In this document: piece after piece, positions 18,728-27,745 of the stretch
Layout of the letters: the number at the start of each line of letters is the position of its first letter
Numbering within the stretch: the stretch's first letter is position 1
Assembly: GCA_017395245.1 (NCBI GenBank)
Contig: JAFPVR010000074.1
Location: 1-56,469, forward strand
Source: Bacteroidales bacterium
GTDB lineage: Bacteria; Bacteroidota; Bacteroidia; Bacteroidales; WCHB1-69
Reading direction: 5' to 3'
DNA length: 56,469 nt
Translations under genes and position numbers: made by a program
The notes under the pieces: generated by a model
Told to the model about the DNA's origin: nothing
What the model saw: the letters and a program-made list of their open reading frames with translations, nothing else
The model's database searches: none

Positions 18728-19903
18728 ATGGATTTGTCATTGTATTTTGAACCCGTATCGGCGGAGTCGCTTCATTTCTCGGACATTGAGGAGTTGGAAG
18801 GCCGGCTGTTGAAGTCCGTGCTGATGTATGATCCCTCTTGTTCGGTGGATATCACGGAGGCGGACATTGCCATCATCGGCGTGCCCGAGGCGCGGAATGC
18901 CTACAAGAATCCCTCCTGTTCGCTCGCGCCCGACGAGATTCGCCGCCAGTTCTACCAGCTGTTTCCCTGGCGCCGCGAGGTCCGCATCCTCGACTTAGGC
19001 AATATGCGCGTGGGAAACACCGTGGAGGATACTTACTCCGCGGTGGCTGAAGTGGTTGCCTATCTTATTGAGAACAAGGTTGTTCCGATAATCTTGGGCG
19101 GTAGTAACGACCTCGCTTTTGCCAACTATCGCGCCTACCAGCTGATGGAGCGCGTGGCCAACGTGGTCGCCATCGATGCCTGTTTTGACCTTGGTCAGGA
19201 GGCTATGCCCATCCGTTCCGACGCTTACGTCAACAAGATGGTGCTGAGGCAGCCCAACTTCTTGCTGAATTACGCCAATATCGGTTACCAAAGCTACCTG
19301 AACAGCCCTGAATCGCTCGGGATGATGGAGGAACTCTTCTTTGAGAGCTATCGTGTGGGGCTGATGCGCCGCAATTTGGAAGAGGTGGAGCCGATTGTGC
19401 GCAACGCCGACATGGTGTCGCTCGACATCTCTGCCGTGCGCCGTCCCGACGCTCCCGGATGCCCTCACAACTCCCCCAACGGCTTCTATGGCGAAGAGAT
19501 CTGCCAGATAGCCAAGTATGTGGGACTCAGCGACAAACTCTCCTCGTTCGGCATCTACGAGTATGACCCGATGCTCGACTTCAACAACCAAACCTCCCAG
19601 CTGATAGCCCAGATTCTGTGGTATTTCGTGGAGGGTTTCGTCTTCCGCCAGAACGACGGCCAGTTCAAGAACCGCGAGGATTACCGGCAGTTCAACATCT
19701 CCGTTTCCGGCGCACCCGACGAGCTGGTCTTCTTCCATAGCCGCAAGTCCGACCGCTGGTGGGTGCTCGTCCCGATGTACCAGAAGGACAAGGACTATGT
19801 GCAGCAGTACTACCTGCCCTGTTCCAAGCGCGACTACGACCTGGCCTGCGAGGACAAGATTTCCGAGCGCTGGTGGCGCACATACCATAAGGTGAACCAG
19901 TAG
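18728..19903 (+). CDS. Ureohydrolase (arginase/formimidoylglutamase)-fold protein, likely inactive
   Basis: This 391-residue protein has the arginase-like arrangement, but the manganese ligands are lost. The GGDH motif is GGSND at 124-128, the DAHxD motif is DACFD at 150-154, and the SxDxD motif is SLDIS at 231-235. It is therefore probably a pseudoenzyme or has a changed chemistry. It lies immediately after topA with a five-base gap. I do not know its function; a structural or regulatory role is inference. Confidence 0.75.
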   Translation: MDLSLYFEPVSAESLHFSDIEELEGRLLKSVLMYDPSCSVDITEADIAIIGVPEARNAYKNPSCSLAPDEIRRQFYQLFPWRREVRILDLGNMRVGNTVEDTYSAVAEVVAYLIENKVVPIILGGSNDLAFANYRAYQLMERVANVVAIDACFDLGQEAMPIRSDAYVNKMVLRQPNFLLNYANIGYQSYLNSPESLGMMEELFFESYRVGLMRRNLEEVEPIVRNADMVSLDISAVRRPDAPGCPHNSPNGFYGEEICQIAKYVGLSDKLSSFGIYEYDPMLDFNNQTSQLIAQILWYFVEGFVFRQNDGQFKNREDYRQFNISVSGAPDELVFFHSRKSDRWWVLVPMYQKDKDYVQQYYLPCSKRDYDLACEDKISERWWRTYHKVNQ

Positions 19904-19912
19904 AATGCTGAA

Positions 19913-19990
19913 TGCTGAATGTTGAATGATGAATATGTAATGTAAAATTAGTGCTGAATGTTGAATGATGAATATGTAATGTAAAATAAG
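19913..19990. repeat. Two-copy 39-bp tandem repeat
   Basis: A 39-base unit beginning TGCTGAATGTTGAATGATGA is repeated directly (19913-19951, 19952-19990) with one visible transposition near the end (TTAG versus TAAG). It is itself built of GAATG(T/A)T sub-repeats. Confidence 0.93.
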
Positions 19991-20009
19991 TAATGTATAA
20001 TATAAATAA

Positions 20010-21038
20010 ATGACTATGATGAAAAAATTTTTACCGTTTTTTGTACTTGCGATGGCGTTTTCGTTCGTCAATGCGCAGGTGGATGAAAAAACTGCGGCCG
20101 ACGAGGCCTTGAAGACGAAGGTGAAATCGGCGGAGATTGACAGCGCAAAGCACTGGAAGTTCACGGGTGTTTGCGGCCTCAACGCAGCCCAGACCGCGCT
20201 TTTCAACTGGGCCGCCGGCGGTAACAACAATGTGACGGGCTTCGTTTTCGCCAACCTCACATTGTCCTACAAGAAGGACAAGTGGACATGGGATTCCAAC
20301 CTGGACACCGAGTTAGGCTTGATGTTCTCAAGCGATTACGTGCGTTATCCTTGGAGAAAGGCCAACGACAAACTCAACTTCACGACCAAGGTCGGTTACC
20401 AGATGCATCCCCAATGGTATCTTTCCCTGTTAGGCAGCTTCCGCTCGCAGTATGCGCCCGGCTTGGACTACAAACCTGTGGATGCGGGCGATTTGGATGA
20501 TTATGGAAATCCCGTTGAACCTACGTTGATTTCAAAATGGCTTTCCCCGTCCTACACGGATTTGGCACTCGGTGTCGAGTATCGTCCGAACGACATTTTC
20601 AACATCGGTGTTTATCCCGTCGCGGGTCGTATGACGACCTGTTTGGAGGAGGTCCTCCGTCCCAAATACGGTATGTCGCAGCGAGAAGACGGCACGTACA
20701 AGCCCGTGATGCTGAACATGGGTCTCCGCATCAACGGCGGTATCAACTACACATTGGTGAAAAACCTCAAGATTATCTCCACCATCACGCTGTTCACCCC
20801 CTATACGGCGCGGATTCATGATGAGAACGGTCAGAAGTTCGGCAACTTCGACGTGGATTGGGATGTCGCTCTCACGTACAACTTCCTCAAGGTGTTCAGC
20901 GTCAGTCTGATGACTTCGCTGAAGTACTACGACATGGTGAAGATTGACGGTTCGGCATGGGGCAAGTACGGCGATCACCCGCGTGCCCGTGTGCAGTTCA
21001 AGGAGGTGGTCGGTTTAGGAATCGGTTACAGCTTCTAA
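20010..21038 (+). CDS. DUF3078-type secreted beta-rich protein
   Basis: This 342-residue protein (an alternative start at the third Met, 20019, is equally likely) has a signal peptide (MKKFLPFFVLAMAFSFVNAQ). Its body contains the conserved start WKFTGVCGLNAAQTALFNW-AAGGNNN and alternating hydrophobic strands ending in VVGLGIGYSF, which suggests an outer-membrane beta-barrel. It matches the DUF3078 pattern and is paralogous to the protein at 42013-43134. Function is unknown. Confidence 0.8.
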   Translation: MTMMKKFLPFFVLAMAFSFVNAQVDEKTAADEALKTKVKSAEIDSAKHWKFTGVCGLNAAQTALFNWAAGGNNNVTGFVFANLTLSYKKDKWTWDSNLDTELGLMFSSDYVRYPWRKANDKLNFTTKVGYQMHPQWYLSLLGSFRSQYAPGLDYKPVDAGDLDDYGNPVEPTLISKWLSPSYTDLALGVEYRPNDIFNIGVYPVAGRMTTCLEEVLRPKYGMSQREDGTYKPVMLNMGLRINGGINYTLVKNLKIISTITLFTPYTARIHDENGQKFGNFDVDWDVALTYNFLKVFSVSLMTSLKYYDMVKIDGSAWGKYGDHPRARVQFKEVVGLGIGYSF

Positions 21039-21082
21039 TTCGTTTTATTCATATCTATAGTAAGAAACTCATGGCATTAGTG

Positions 21083-21150
21083 ATTAGTGAACAGTGATTA
21101 GTGAAAGGTTTCACCCAAAGCCAAAAGCCAATAGCCAAAAGCTAATAGCC
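21083..21150. repeat. Short tandem repeats upstream of rpoD
   Basis: AGTGATTAGTGAAC and AGTGATTAGTGAAA are adjacent near-copies, followed by AGCCAAAAGCCAATAGCCAA-type heptamers. The latter are the same unit family as the array at 9271-9332. Confidence 0.85.
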
Positions 21151-21166
21151 AATTTATAAACAGGAA

Positions 21167-22030
21167 ATGAGACAATTAAGAATTACAAAGCAGGTGACCA
21201 ACCGTGGCGAGACCCCGTCGTTGGACAAGTACCTGCACGACATAGGAAAAGTTCCATTGTTGACGGCTGACGAGGAGGCGGAACTGGCTCGCCGGATTCG
21301 GAACGGTGACGAGGATGCATTGGAGAAGTTGACGAATGCCAACCTCCGTTTCGTGGTCTCCGTGGCCAAACAGTATCAGAACCAAGGCATTACGCTTTCT
21401 GATTTGATTAACGAAGGCAACCTCGGCCTTATCAAGGCGGCGCACCGTTTTGACGAGACGAAGGGCTTCAAGTTCATCTCGTTCGCGGTGTGGTGGATTC
21501 GGCAGGCCATCCTGCAGGCCATCGCCGAGCAGTCGCGCATCGTGCGCCTGCCCATGAACAAGGTCGGCGTCATCAACAAGATTTACAAGACAATGGGTAT
21601 CCTGGAGCAGGAACTGCAGCGCGAACCGAAGATCTCCGAGATTGCCGAGCGTATGGGCATGACCGAGGACGAGGTCAAGGATTCGATGAAGAATTCCCCG
21701 CGCCACCTCTCCATGGATGCCAGCCTCACCTCCGACGAGGACACCAACATGTACGATGTGATGCGCAACGAGAACACCGCTCCGCCTGACAGGGAGTTGA
21801 TTTACGAGTCGCTGCAGCAGGAGCTCGGCGCCGTCATCGACACGCTGCCCGAGCGCGAGGCGGAGATTTTGAAGCTCTTCTACGGCCTTGGCAGCAAGCA
21901 CCCGCTCACTCTCGATGAGATCGGCGAGAAGTTCGACCTCTCCCGCGAGCGCGTCCGCCAGATCAAGGAGAAGGCCATCCGCCGCCTCCGCCACAACGCG
22001 AAGTGCAAGGCACTCCAGGCGTATCTATAA
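21167..22030 (+). CDS. rpoD: Primary sigma factor (Bacteroidota RpoD type)
   Basis: This 287-residue sigma-70 protein has the length typical of the Bacteroidota housekeeping sigma, which lacks region 1.1. Region 1.2 (SLDKYLHDIGKVPLLTADEE), region 2 (LRFVVSVAKQYQNQG, FDETKGFKFISFAVWWIRQAI), region 3 and region 4 with the helix-turn-helix (TLDEIGEKFDLSRERVRQI) are all present. It directs RNA polymerase to the TTTG/TAnnTTTG promoters noted across this window. The ATG follows an AGGA-like purine stretch. Confidence 0.97.
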   Translation: MRQLRITKQVTNRGETPSLDKYLHDIGKVPLLTADEEAELARRIRNGDEDALEKLTNANLRFVVSVAKQYQNQGITLSDLINEGNLGLIKAAHRFDETKGFKFISFAVWWIRQAILQAIAEQSRIVRLPMNKVGVINKIYKTMGILEQELQREPKISEIAERMGMTEDEVKDSMKNSPRHLSMDASLTSDEDTNMYDVMRNENTAPPDRELIYESLQQELGAVIDTLPEREAEILKLFYGLGSKHPLTLDEIGEKFDLSRERVRQIKEKAIRRLRHNAKCKALQAYL

Positions 22031-22031
22031 T

Positions 22032-22059
22032 GGTTATTGGTTATAGGTTATAGGTTATT
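22032..22059. repeat. Four-copy heptamer repeat (ggttatt/ggttata)
   Basis: GGTTATT, GGTTATA, GGTTATA and GGTTATT lie immediately after the rpoD stop. The same units recur between rplW and rplB. Confidence 0.95.
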
Positions 22060-22099
22060 GAAGCTGATAGGTGATACTATAATCATCGTTAATATAATT

Positions 22100-22159
22100 C
22101 CAAAAAGGGCTGAAAGCCCGACGTATGCTAACCCAGGGTGAACGAAGTGAGCCCTGGGG
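22100..22159 (+). repeat. Dispersed GGGCT-hairpin repeat, copy 2
   Basis: CCAAAAAGGGCTGAAAGCCC, then gacgtatgctaa, then a CCCAGGG...CCCTGGG palindrome. It matches 6265-6324 on the opposite strand. It ends 27 bases before the asnS start, so it will be transcribed in the asnS leader if transcription starts upstream. Confidence 0.9.
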
Positions 22160-22186
22160 CATAACAAGAAATAAAAACAAAAAGAT

Positions 22187-23635
22187 ATGAACAAACTAAG
22201 ACTGAAAGATATCATCAAAACCCCCGAGGTTGTCGGCATCGGCAACCCCGTGGACGTGAAGGGTTGGGTGCGTTCCAGACGCGGCAACAACTTCGTGCAG
22301 TTCATCGCCCTCAACGACGGCTCCATCGTCACCAACCTGCAGGTGGTGGCCGACACCGCCAAGTTTGACGAGGAATTGTTCAAACAAATCACGACCGGCT
22401 CGTGCATTCACGTGACCGGTAAATTAGTGGAGTCACAAGGCAAGGGGCAAAACGTTGAGGTTCAAGCCGAAACGATTGAAGTGTATGGTACTGCCGACCC
22501 CGTGCTGTATCCCTTGCAGAAGAAAGGCCACTCCATGGAGTTCATGCGTGAAATCGCCCACCTGCGTCTGCGCACGAACTACTTCGGCTGTGTGCTGCGC
22601 CTGCGCCACGCCATGGCTTTCGCCATCCATAAATTCTTCAACGACAGAGGGTTCTTCTACCTTCACACCCCGCTGATTACCGCCTCCGATGCGGAAGGTG
22701 CCGGCGAGATGTTCAACGTCACGACCTTCGACCTGAACAACATCCCGCGCACTGAGGATGGTCAGATCGACTACAAGCAGGATTTCTTCGGCAAGCACAC
22801 CAACCTGACTGTTTCCGGACAGTTGGAGGGTGAATTAGGTGCGATGGCCTTAGGCAATATCTACACTTTCGGTCCCACGTTCCGCGCCGAGAACAGCAAC
22901 ACCCCTCGCCACTTGGCCGAGTTCTGGATGATTGAGCCTGAGATGGCCTTCTACGACATCAAGGACAACATGGACCTCGCCGAGGAAATGCTGAAATACT
23001 TGATTCAGTATGCGTTAGACAACAATATGGACGACCTGCAGTTCCTCAGCAAACGTCTGCAAGAAGAAGAAAAGGGCAAAAAGGAGGACGAGAAGTCGAT
23101 GGAACTCATCAGCAAACTGCACTTCGTGCTTGAGCATGAGTTTGTCCGCCTGACCTACACGGAGGCCATCGAGATTCTGCGCAACTCCAACTACAACAAA
23201 AAGGGCAAATTCCAGTATCCCGTTACCGGCTGGGGCATCGACCTGCAGTCGGAGCATGAGCGTTACCTCGTTGAAAAGCACTTCAAGAAGCCCGTCATCC
23301 TGACCGACTATCCGAAGGAAATCAAAGCCTTCTACATGAAGCAGAACGAAGACGGCAAGACCGTGCGCGCGATGGACGTGCTCTTCCCGGGCATCGGCGA
23401 GATTATCGGCGGCTCCGAACGTGAGGCCGACTACGAGAAACTGCTCAACCGAGTCCACGAATTAGGCATGACCGAGGAGCAATACTGGTGGTATTTCGAC
23501 ACCCGCAAGTTCGGTTCCGCGCCGCACTCCGGCTACGGACTCGGTTTCGAGCGACTGTTGCTGTTCGTCACGGGCATGTCCAACATCCGCGACGTGATAC
23601 CCTTCCCGCGTACCCCGCAAAACGCTGAATTTTAA
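22187..23635 (+). CDS. asnS: Asparagine-tRNA ligase
   Basis: This 482-residue class IIb aminoacyl-tRNA synthetase has an N-terminal OB-fold anticodon-binding domain (residues about 18-105, [16 protein letters not shown] and on). A class II catalytic core follows with motif 2 ([20 protein letters not shown]) and motif 3 ([16 protein letters not shown]). It charges tRNA-Asn. The ending [18 protein letters not shown] is characteristic of AsnS. rpoN follows after eight bases. Confidence 0.97.
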   Translation: MNKLRLKDIIKTPEVVGIGNPVDVKGWVRSRRGNNFVQFIALNDGSIVTNLQVVADTAKFDEELFKQITTGSCIHVTGKLVESQGKGQNVEVQAETIEVYGTADPVLYPLQKKGHSMEFMREIAHLRLRTNYFGCVLRLRHAMAFAIHKFFNDRGFFYLHTPLITASDAEGAGEMFNVTTFDLNNIPRTEDGQIDYKQDFFGKHTNLTVSGQLEGELGAMALGNIYTFGPTFRAENSNTPRHLAEFWMIEPEMAFYDIKDNMDLAEEMLKYLIQYALDNNMDDLQFLSKRLQEEEKGKKEDEKSMELISKLHFVLEHEFVRLTYTEAIEILRNSNYNKKGKFQYPVTGWGIDLQSEHERYLVEKHFKKPVILTDYPKEIKAFYMKQNEDGKTVRAMDVLFPGIGEIIGGSEREADYEKLLNRVHELGMTEEQYWWYFDTRKFGSAPHSGYGLGFERLLLFVTGMSNIRDVIPFPRTPQNAEF

Positions 23636-23643
23636 TAGTTTAT

Positions 23644-25164
23644 ATGTCTACGCAAAACAGCGGTTTATCTTTGGAGCAAAAGAACGTGCAGCGGCAGGTC
23701 GGTCTGCCGATGACCGTTCAGCTGATGCATTTGGTGGAGTTGCCGTATGCTTCGTTGGAGCAGGAGGTTCGCAACGCCGTGGAGGACAATCCCGCCTTGG
23801 AGATTTACGATGACGAGGCTGCCGAACCGGAAACCCGCGAGGAGGCTTCCCGCGAAGAGTACGATGCCAATGGCGACCCGTTGGAGCTTTCGGGTGAGCA
23901 ACTCCCCGAGGATGAGATTTTCAAGGAGGATTACTACCGTGACAGCGACGACTACGACGAGGGCTTTTCGGACTTGGAATTAGAGAACTACATCGCCAAG
24001 ATCAACGCGCCCGACGAACAGCAGCGGAATCCGAAAAGCGATGTCTATTACCAGTCGATGCGCGAGCAGTGGCAGTGGCAGCTCGGTGAGATGGAGATGA
24101 CCGAACGGCAGGCGCAAATCGCCACCTACCTGATGGGAACCCTCGATGATGCCGGCTACCTGCATGCTGATTTGCAAGCGATTGTGAACGAGCTTCTCTA
24201 CACCGAAAATATCCAGACCGATGTCGCCGAGGTGGAATATGTGCTGACGCATTTCGTGCAGGAACTCGATCCGCCCGGCACCGGCGCCCGCAACCTGCAG
24301 GAGTGTCTGCTCTTGCAACTCGACCGCTTGCCGGATTCCTCGCCCGCGCATGAGTTAGCCCGCGTTTTGATTACGCAATATTTTGATTTGCTGACGAAAA
24401 GGCATTACGACAAGCTGCTTTCCTTGCTGAACATCTCCAACGAGGAACTGCGGGCGGCTCTTGATGTGATTCAGAAGCTGGATCCTCGTCCGGCCTCGCA
24501 GGAGTCTCCCTTGCAAAAAAACGCCGAAATCATTATTCCCGACTTCACCATCACCAACCAGGACGGGAAGTTAGCTCTTTCGTTGAACAACCAGTACGTG
24601 CCTAAAGTGCGGATTAACAAGGAGTTCAGCAACGAATACCGTTTCCTTTCGAAGGAGGAGTACGAACGTCGGCGCGGCGAGGCGGAGAAGTTCATCAAGA
24701 AATATGTCGATGACGGGCAACAGTTCATCCGGACGCTGTCGCTGCGCGAGATGCTGCTCTACAACACGATGTACGCCATCATGCAGCATCAACAGGAATA
24801 CTTCCTCACCGGTGACAATCGCAAGCTCAAACCGATGATTCTCAAGACGATAGCACATGAGGTCGGCGTGGACATCTCCACCATCTCCCGGGTCTCGAAC
24901 AGCAAGTATGTGCAGACGGACTTCGGCATTATCCCGCTCAAGCACCTCTTCTCCGAGGCTGTGAATGACGACGAGGTATCCTCCAAGGAGATCAAGCAGA
25001 TTCTCGGCGACCTGATTGAGGCCGAGGACAAGAAGAAGCCGCTCTCCGATGACAAACTCTGCGCCATGTTGAAAGAGAAGGGTTACGACATCGCCCGCCG
25101 CACCGTCGCCAAATACCGCGACCAACTCGGCATCCCCGTCGCACGGCTGCGAAAAGAATTGTAA
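23644..25164 (+). CDS. rpoN: RNA polymerase sigma-54 factor
   Basis: This 506-residue protein has the Q/L-rich activator-interacting region I at the N-terminus (LSLEQKNVQRQVGLPMTVQL). An acidic region II (about 55-120) follows, then the core-binding domain and the C-terminal DNA-binding domain with the RpoN box (ARRTVAKYR) near residues 489-497. It directs activator-dependent transcription from -24/-12 promoters. No sigma-54 activator is encoded in this window. Confidence 0.97.
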   Translation: MSTQNSGLSLEQKNVQRQVGLPMTVQLMHLVELPYASLEQEVRNAVEDNPALEIYDDEAAEPETREEASREEYDANGDPLELSGEQLPEDEIFKEDYYRDSDDYDEGFSDLELENYIAKINAPDEQQRNPKSDVYYQSMREQWQWQLGEMEMTERQAQIATYLMGTLDDAGYLHADLQAIVNELLYTENIQTDVAEVEYVLTHFVQELDPPGTGARNLQECLLLQLDRLPDSSPAHELARVLITQYFDLLTKRHYDKLLSLLNISNEELRAALDVIQKLDPRPASQESPLQKNAEIIIPDFTITNQDGKLALSLNNQYVPKVRINKEFSNEYRFLSKEEYERRRGEAEKFIKKYVDDGQQFIRTLSLREMLLYNTMYAIMQHQQEYFLTGDNRKLKPMILKTIAHEVGVDISTISRVSNSKYVQTDFGIIPLKHLFSEAVNDDEVSSKEIKQILGDLIEAEDKKKPLSDDKLCAMLKEKGYDIARRTVAKYRDQLGIPVARLRKEL

Positions 25165-25222
25165 TGGTAGAGCCGCCTTAATATGACGGCTCTACGTCCA
25201 TTTAATCGTTAATCATTATCGT

Positions 25223-26782
25223 ATGAAACGTAAAACATTATTAACGGCTCTTGCCCTATTTGCCGCAACGAACGTATTCGCGCAGACCGTCACTGAATAC
25301 ACCAATCTGGTCATCTTCGTCCGTTTTGCGGATGATGCGGAAATCGACCATCCTTTCGCATCCATCGATTCCATGTTTAATGGGAAAACGCCGGGATACC
25401 TCAGCATCTATAATTTCTATGATGTGATGACATACGGCAGAATCCATTACAACACCATTTACACAAACAATATTCAAAATGGGGTGATTGTATCTTATCA
25501 GGATACGGAGTCGCGCGGCTATTTTGAACCATACAGTCCGGAGAATCCCATTGGTTATACGGAACCGAACCCCTTCATGGGCGTGTCCATGCGAGAGGCG
25601 CAGCTCTTGGGTCGAATTGTCAACTATGTCGATTCCATGCATTTGGTGAATTCCGACGTGATTTTGGATGGCAATGGCGATGGGATGCTGGACAATCTCA
25701 GTATCGTCGTGAAGGGCGGTACAGGCGCATGGGCTTCGATTTTATGGCCGCACATGGAGTATTTCCCGTATGACTCTCTTGATTATGAACCGCGTATCAA
25801 TGGATTGAGAATCAATACTTTTAATTTTGAATTCGAGGGCGCACCCCCCTTCTTTACGGCTCATGTCTTTCGCCACGAAATGGGACATTCATTGAATCTT
25901 CCCGATTTGTATCATTATGTTAATTATCAAAATGTTAACCCTGCCGGGAGTTGGGATATGATGTGCTATGATTATGATAACAACCAGATGGCTGCCATCT
26001 ACAAGAACAAAATTCTGCATGTTTCAGACGACCCGATCGAAATCACGGAAGACGGCGATTACACGCTCTTGAGTGTTGGCTCCAGCTCGTCGCAGAATTG
26101 CTACTATATCCGTTCGCATATAGACCCTACGCAGTGGTATGTCTTTGAGTACCGTAATCAGAGCGACCTTTTCGAAGAGGGCATTCCTGGTTCTGGCTTG
26201 TTGGTTGCCCGTTGGAATGACACTGTGCCGGCCGGTTATAGTGGTATGTTCGCCAATGCTTTCTTCGATTTTTACAATGTAGCCCATCAATATTGGATTT
26301 TCCGTCCGGGCAGCAGCATCGATACCGTTAATGGCAACCTTGGCAATGCGCATTTCAGTCAGCTTGTCGGCCGTACGAGTTTTGGCCCTACTACCGACCC
26401 GCATCCATACCTCACCGATGGCACTCCGGAATCCAGCTTCGAAATCACGGATATTTACGACCACGGCGATCACCTCACCTTCCACGTCCACTTCTTTGAT
26501 GTCGGAATTGAGGATAATCACCTGGCCGACAATGTGCGCGTTTATCCGAACCCCGCCACGGACGTTATCAATGTACAATGTACAATGAACAATGTACATT
26601 GTAGCGACGGAATCATGGAAATAGTTGATGTATATGGGAAAACCATCCGCACCATCGCAGGGACGAACAATGATTCGCCCATGCAGACCCGCGTCAACGT
26701 TCGGGACCTCGCTCCCGGTCTTTATTTCATTCGTCTCACAACGAATCAAGGTGTGGTGACGAAGACATTTGTGAAGAAATAA
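25223..26782 (+). CDS. Secreted M6-type metalloprotease with T9SS sorting domain
   Basis: This 519-residue protein has a signal peptide (MKRKTLLTALALFAATNVFA). Its zinc site HEMGHSLNLPD at 218-228 fits the HExxHxxxxxD form of M6 (immune inhibitor A-like) peptidases. A calcium-binding-like DGNGDGMLD lies at 149-157. The C-terminus from about residue 430 is a T9SS type A sorting domain (VRVYPNPATDVINVQ ... YFIRLTTNQGVVTKTFVKK). It is probably a surface or secreted protease. A short palindromic repeat has been inserted in frame in the sorting domain (26570-26603). Confidence 0.88.
   Translation: MKRKTLLTALALFAATNVFAQTVTEYTNLVIFVRFADDAEIDHPFASIDSMFNGKTPGYLSIYNFYDVMTYGRIHYNTIYTNNIQNGVIVSYQDTESRGYFEPYSPENPIGYTEPNPFMGVSMREAQLLGRIVNYVDSMHLVNSDVILDGNGDGMLDNLSIVVKGGTGAWASILWPHMEYFPYDSLDYEPRINGLRINTFNFEFEGAPPFFTAHVFRHEMGHSLNLPDLYHYVNYQNVNPAGSWDMMCYDYDNNQMAAIYKNKILHVSDDPIEITEDGDYTLLSVGSSSSQNCYYIRSHIDPTQWYVFEYRNQSDLFEEGIPGSGLLVARWNDTVPAGYSGMFANAFFDFYNVAHQYWIFRPGSSIDTVNGNLGNAHFSQLVGRTSFGPTTDPHPYLTDGTPESSFEITDIYDHGDHLTFHVHFFDVGIEDNHLADNVRVYPNPATDVINVQCTMNNVHCSDGIMEIVDVYGKTIRTIAGTNNDSPMQTRVNVRDLAPGLYFIRLTTNQGVVTKTFVKK
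26570..26603. repeat. Short repeat/palindrome inside the protease sorting domain
   Basis: AATGTACAATGTACAATGAA followed by CAATGTACATTGTA combines direct ACAATGT units with a TACAATGTACATTGTA palindrome. It encodes NVQCTMNNVHC, which adds two cysteines and breaks the usual strand spacing of the sorting domain. Confidence 0.85.
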
Positions 26783-26800
26783 TTCCAAAATCAAACAATA

Positions 26801-27739
26801 ATGTCAAAAGTTTTAGACGTTTTAAAATCGAAGAAGTTCTGGGTGGAACTTCTCATCATGACCGTCGGTATGCTGATTACCGCCATCGCGGTCTATTATT
26901 TTCTGGTGCCGAGCAAACTGATTATCGGTACTATCTCCGGTCTCTCCATTGTGATCAGCGGGGTGTCGGAACAGCTCTTTGGAGTGGCATTGCCTGTCTC
27001 CACGGTTATTTTGGTAGTCAACGCCATCCTGTTGGTGCTGGCTTACTTCTTGATAGGCAAGGAGTTCGGTATCAAGACGGTCTATACCGCGCTGATACTC
27101 GGTCCGCTGATGGCCTTGCTTGAGAAGTACATGCCTTACACGAATTTCTTGGCCGAGGGCTCCACTTCGGTGATGGGCGACATCTGGTTCGACCTTTGCT
27201 GTTTCGTACTGTTGCTCAGCGCATCGCAAGCGGTGCTTTTCTCCATCAACGCCTCCACCGGCGGTTTGGACATTTTGGCCAAAATCGTCAACAAATACCT
27301 GCACTTCGACATTGGCAAGTCTGTGACCATTGCGGGCGCCTGCATCTGCTGCACCGCCTTTGCCATCAACCCGTTCCGCATGGTCGTCATCGGCCTTATC
27401 GGCACATGGATCAACGGCTTGGTGGTGGATTACTTCACCGCGAACCTCAACAACCGCAAGCGTGTCTGTATCGTCTCCAAGGATTATGACCGCATCCGCC
27501 GCTACATTATCGACGAGTTGGTGCGCGGCTGCACGCTGTATGAGGTCATTGGCGGCTACACCAACGAGAAATCCATCGAGTTGGAGACCCTGCTGACGAA
27601 GGATGAATTCTCCAAACTTATGGAATTCATCGGGAAACAAGACATTAAGGCGTTCATCACCGCCGGCAACGTGAGCGAGGTCTACGGCCTCTGGTTCAAG
27701 GACAAAAAGCGCGTGAAACAGCACGCGGAGCTGCGGTAA
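26801..27739 (+). CDS. YitT/DUF2179-family membrane protein
   Basis: This 312-residue inner-membrane protein has five or six hydrophobic helices over residues 1-200 (for example LLIMTVGMLITAIAVYYFLV). A C-terminal cytosolic DUF2179 domain (RKRVCIVSKDYDRIRRYIIDELVRG ... FITAGNVSEVYG) follows. The family is widespread and of unknown function. It ends only six bases from the converging stop codon of the large T9SS protein, with no hairpin terminator between them. Confidence 0.88.
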   Translation: MSKVLDVLKSKKFWVELLIMTVGMLITAIAVYYFLVPSKLIIGTISGLSIVISGVSEQLFGVALPVSTVILVVNAILLVLAYFLIGKEFGIKTVYTALILGPLMALLEKYMPYTNFLAEGSTSVMGDIWFDLCCFVLLLSASQAVLFSINASTGGLDILAKIVNKYLHFDIGKSVTIAGACICCTAFAINPFRMVVIGLIGTWINGLVVDYFTANLNNRKRVCIVSKDYDRIRRYIIDELVRGCTLYEVIGGYTNEKSIELETLLTKDEFSKLMEFIGKQDIKAFITAGNVSEVYGLWFKDKKRVKQHAELR

Positions 27740-27745
27740 TAGAAC

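Noticed and set aside
18995-20260. A 421-codon minus-strand frame crossing two genes
   Set aside because: It reads antisense through the arginase-fold gene, the tandem repeat and the DUF3078 start; the repeat gives the low-complexity LHYIFIIQHSA-type segment.
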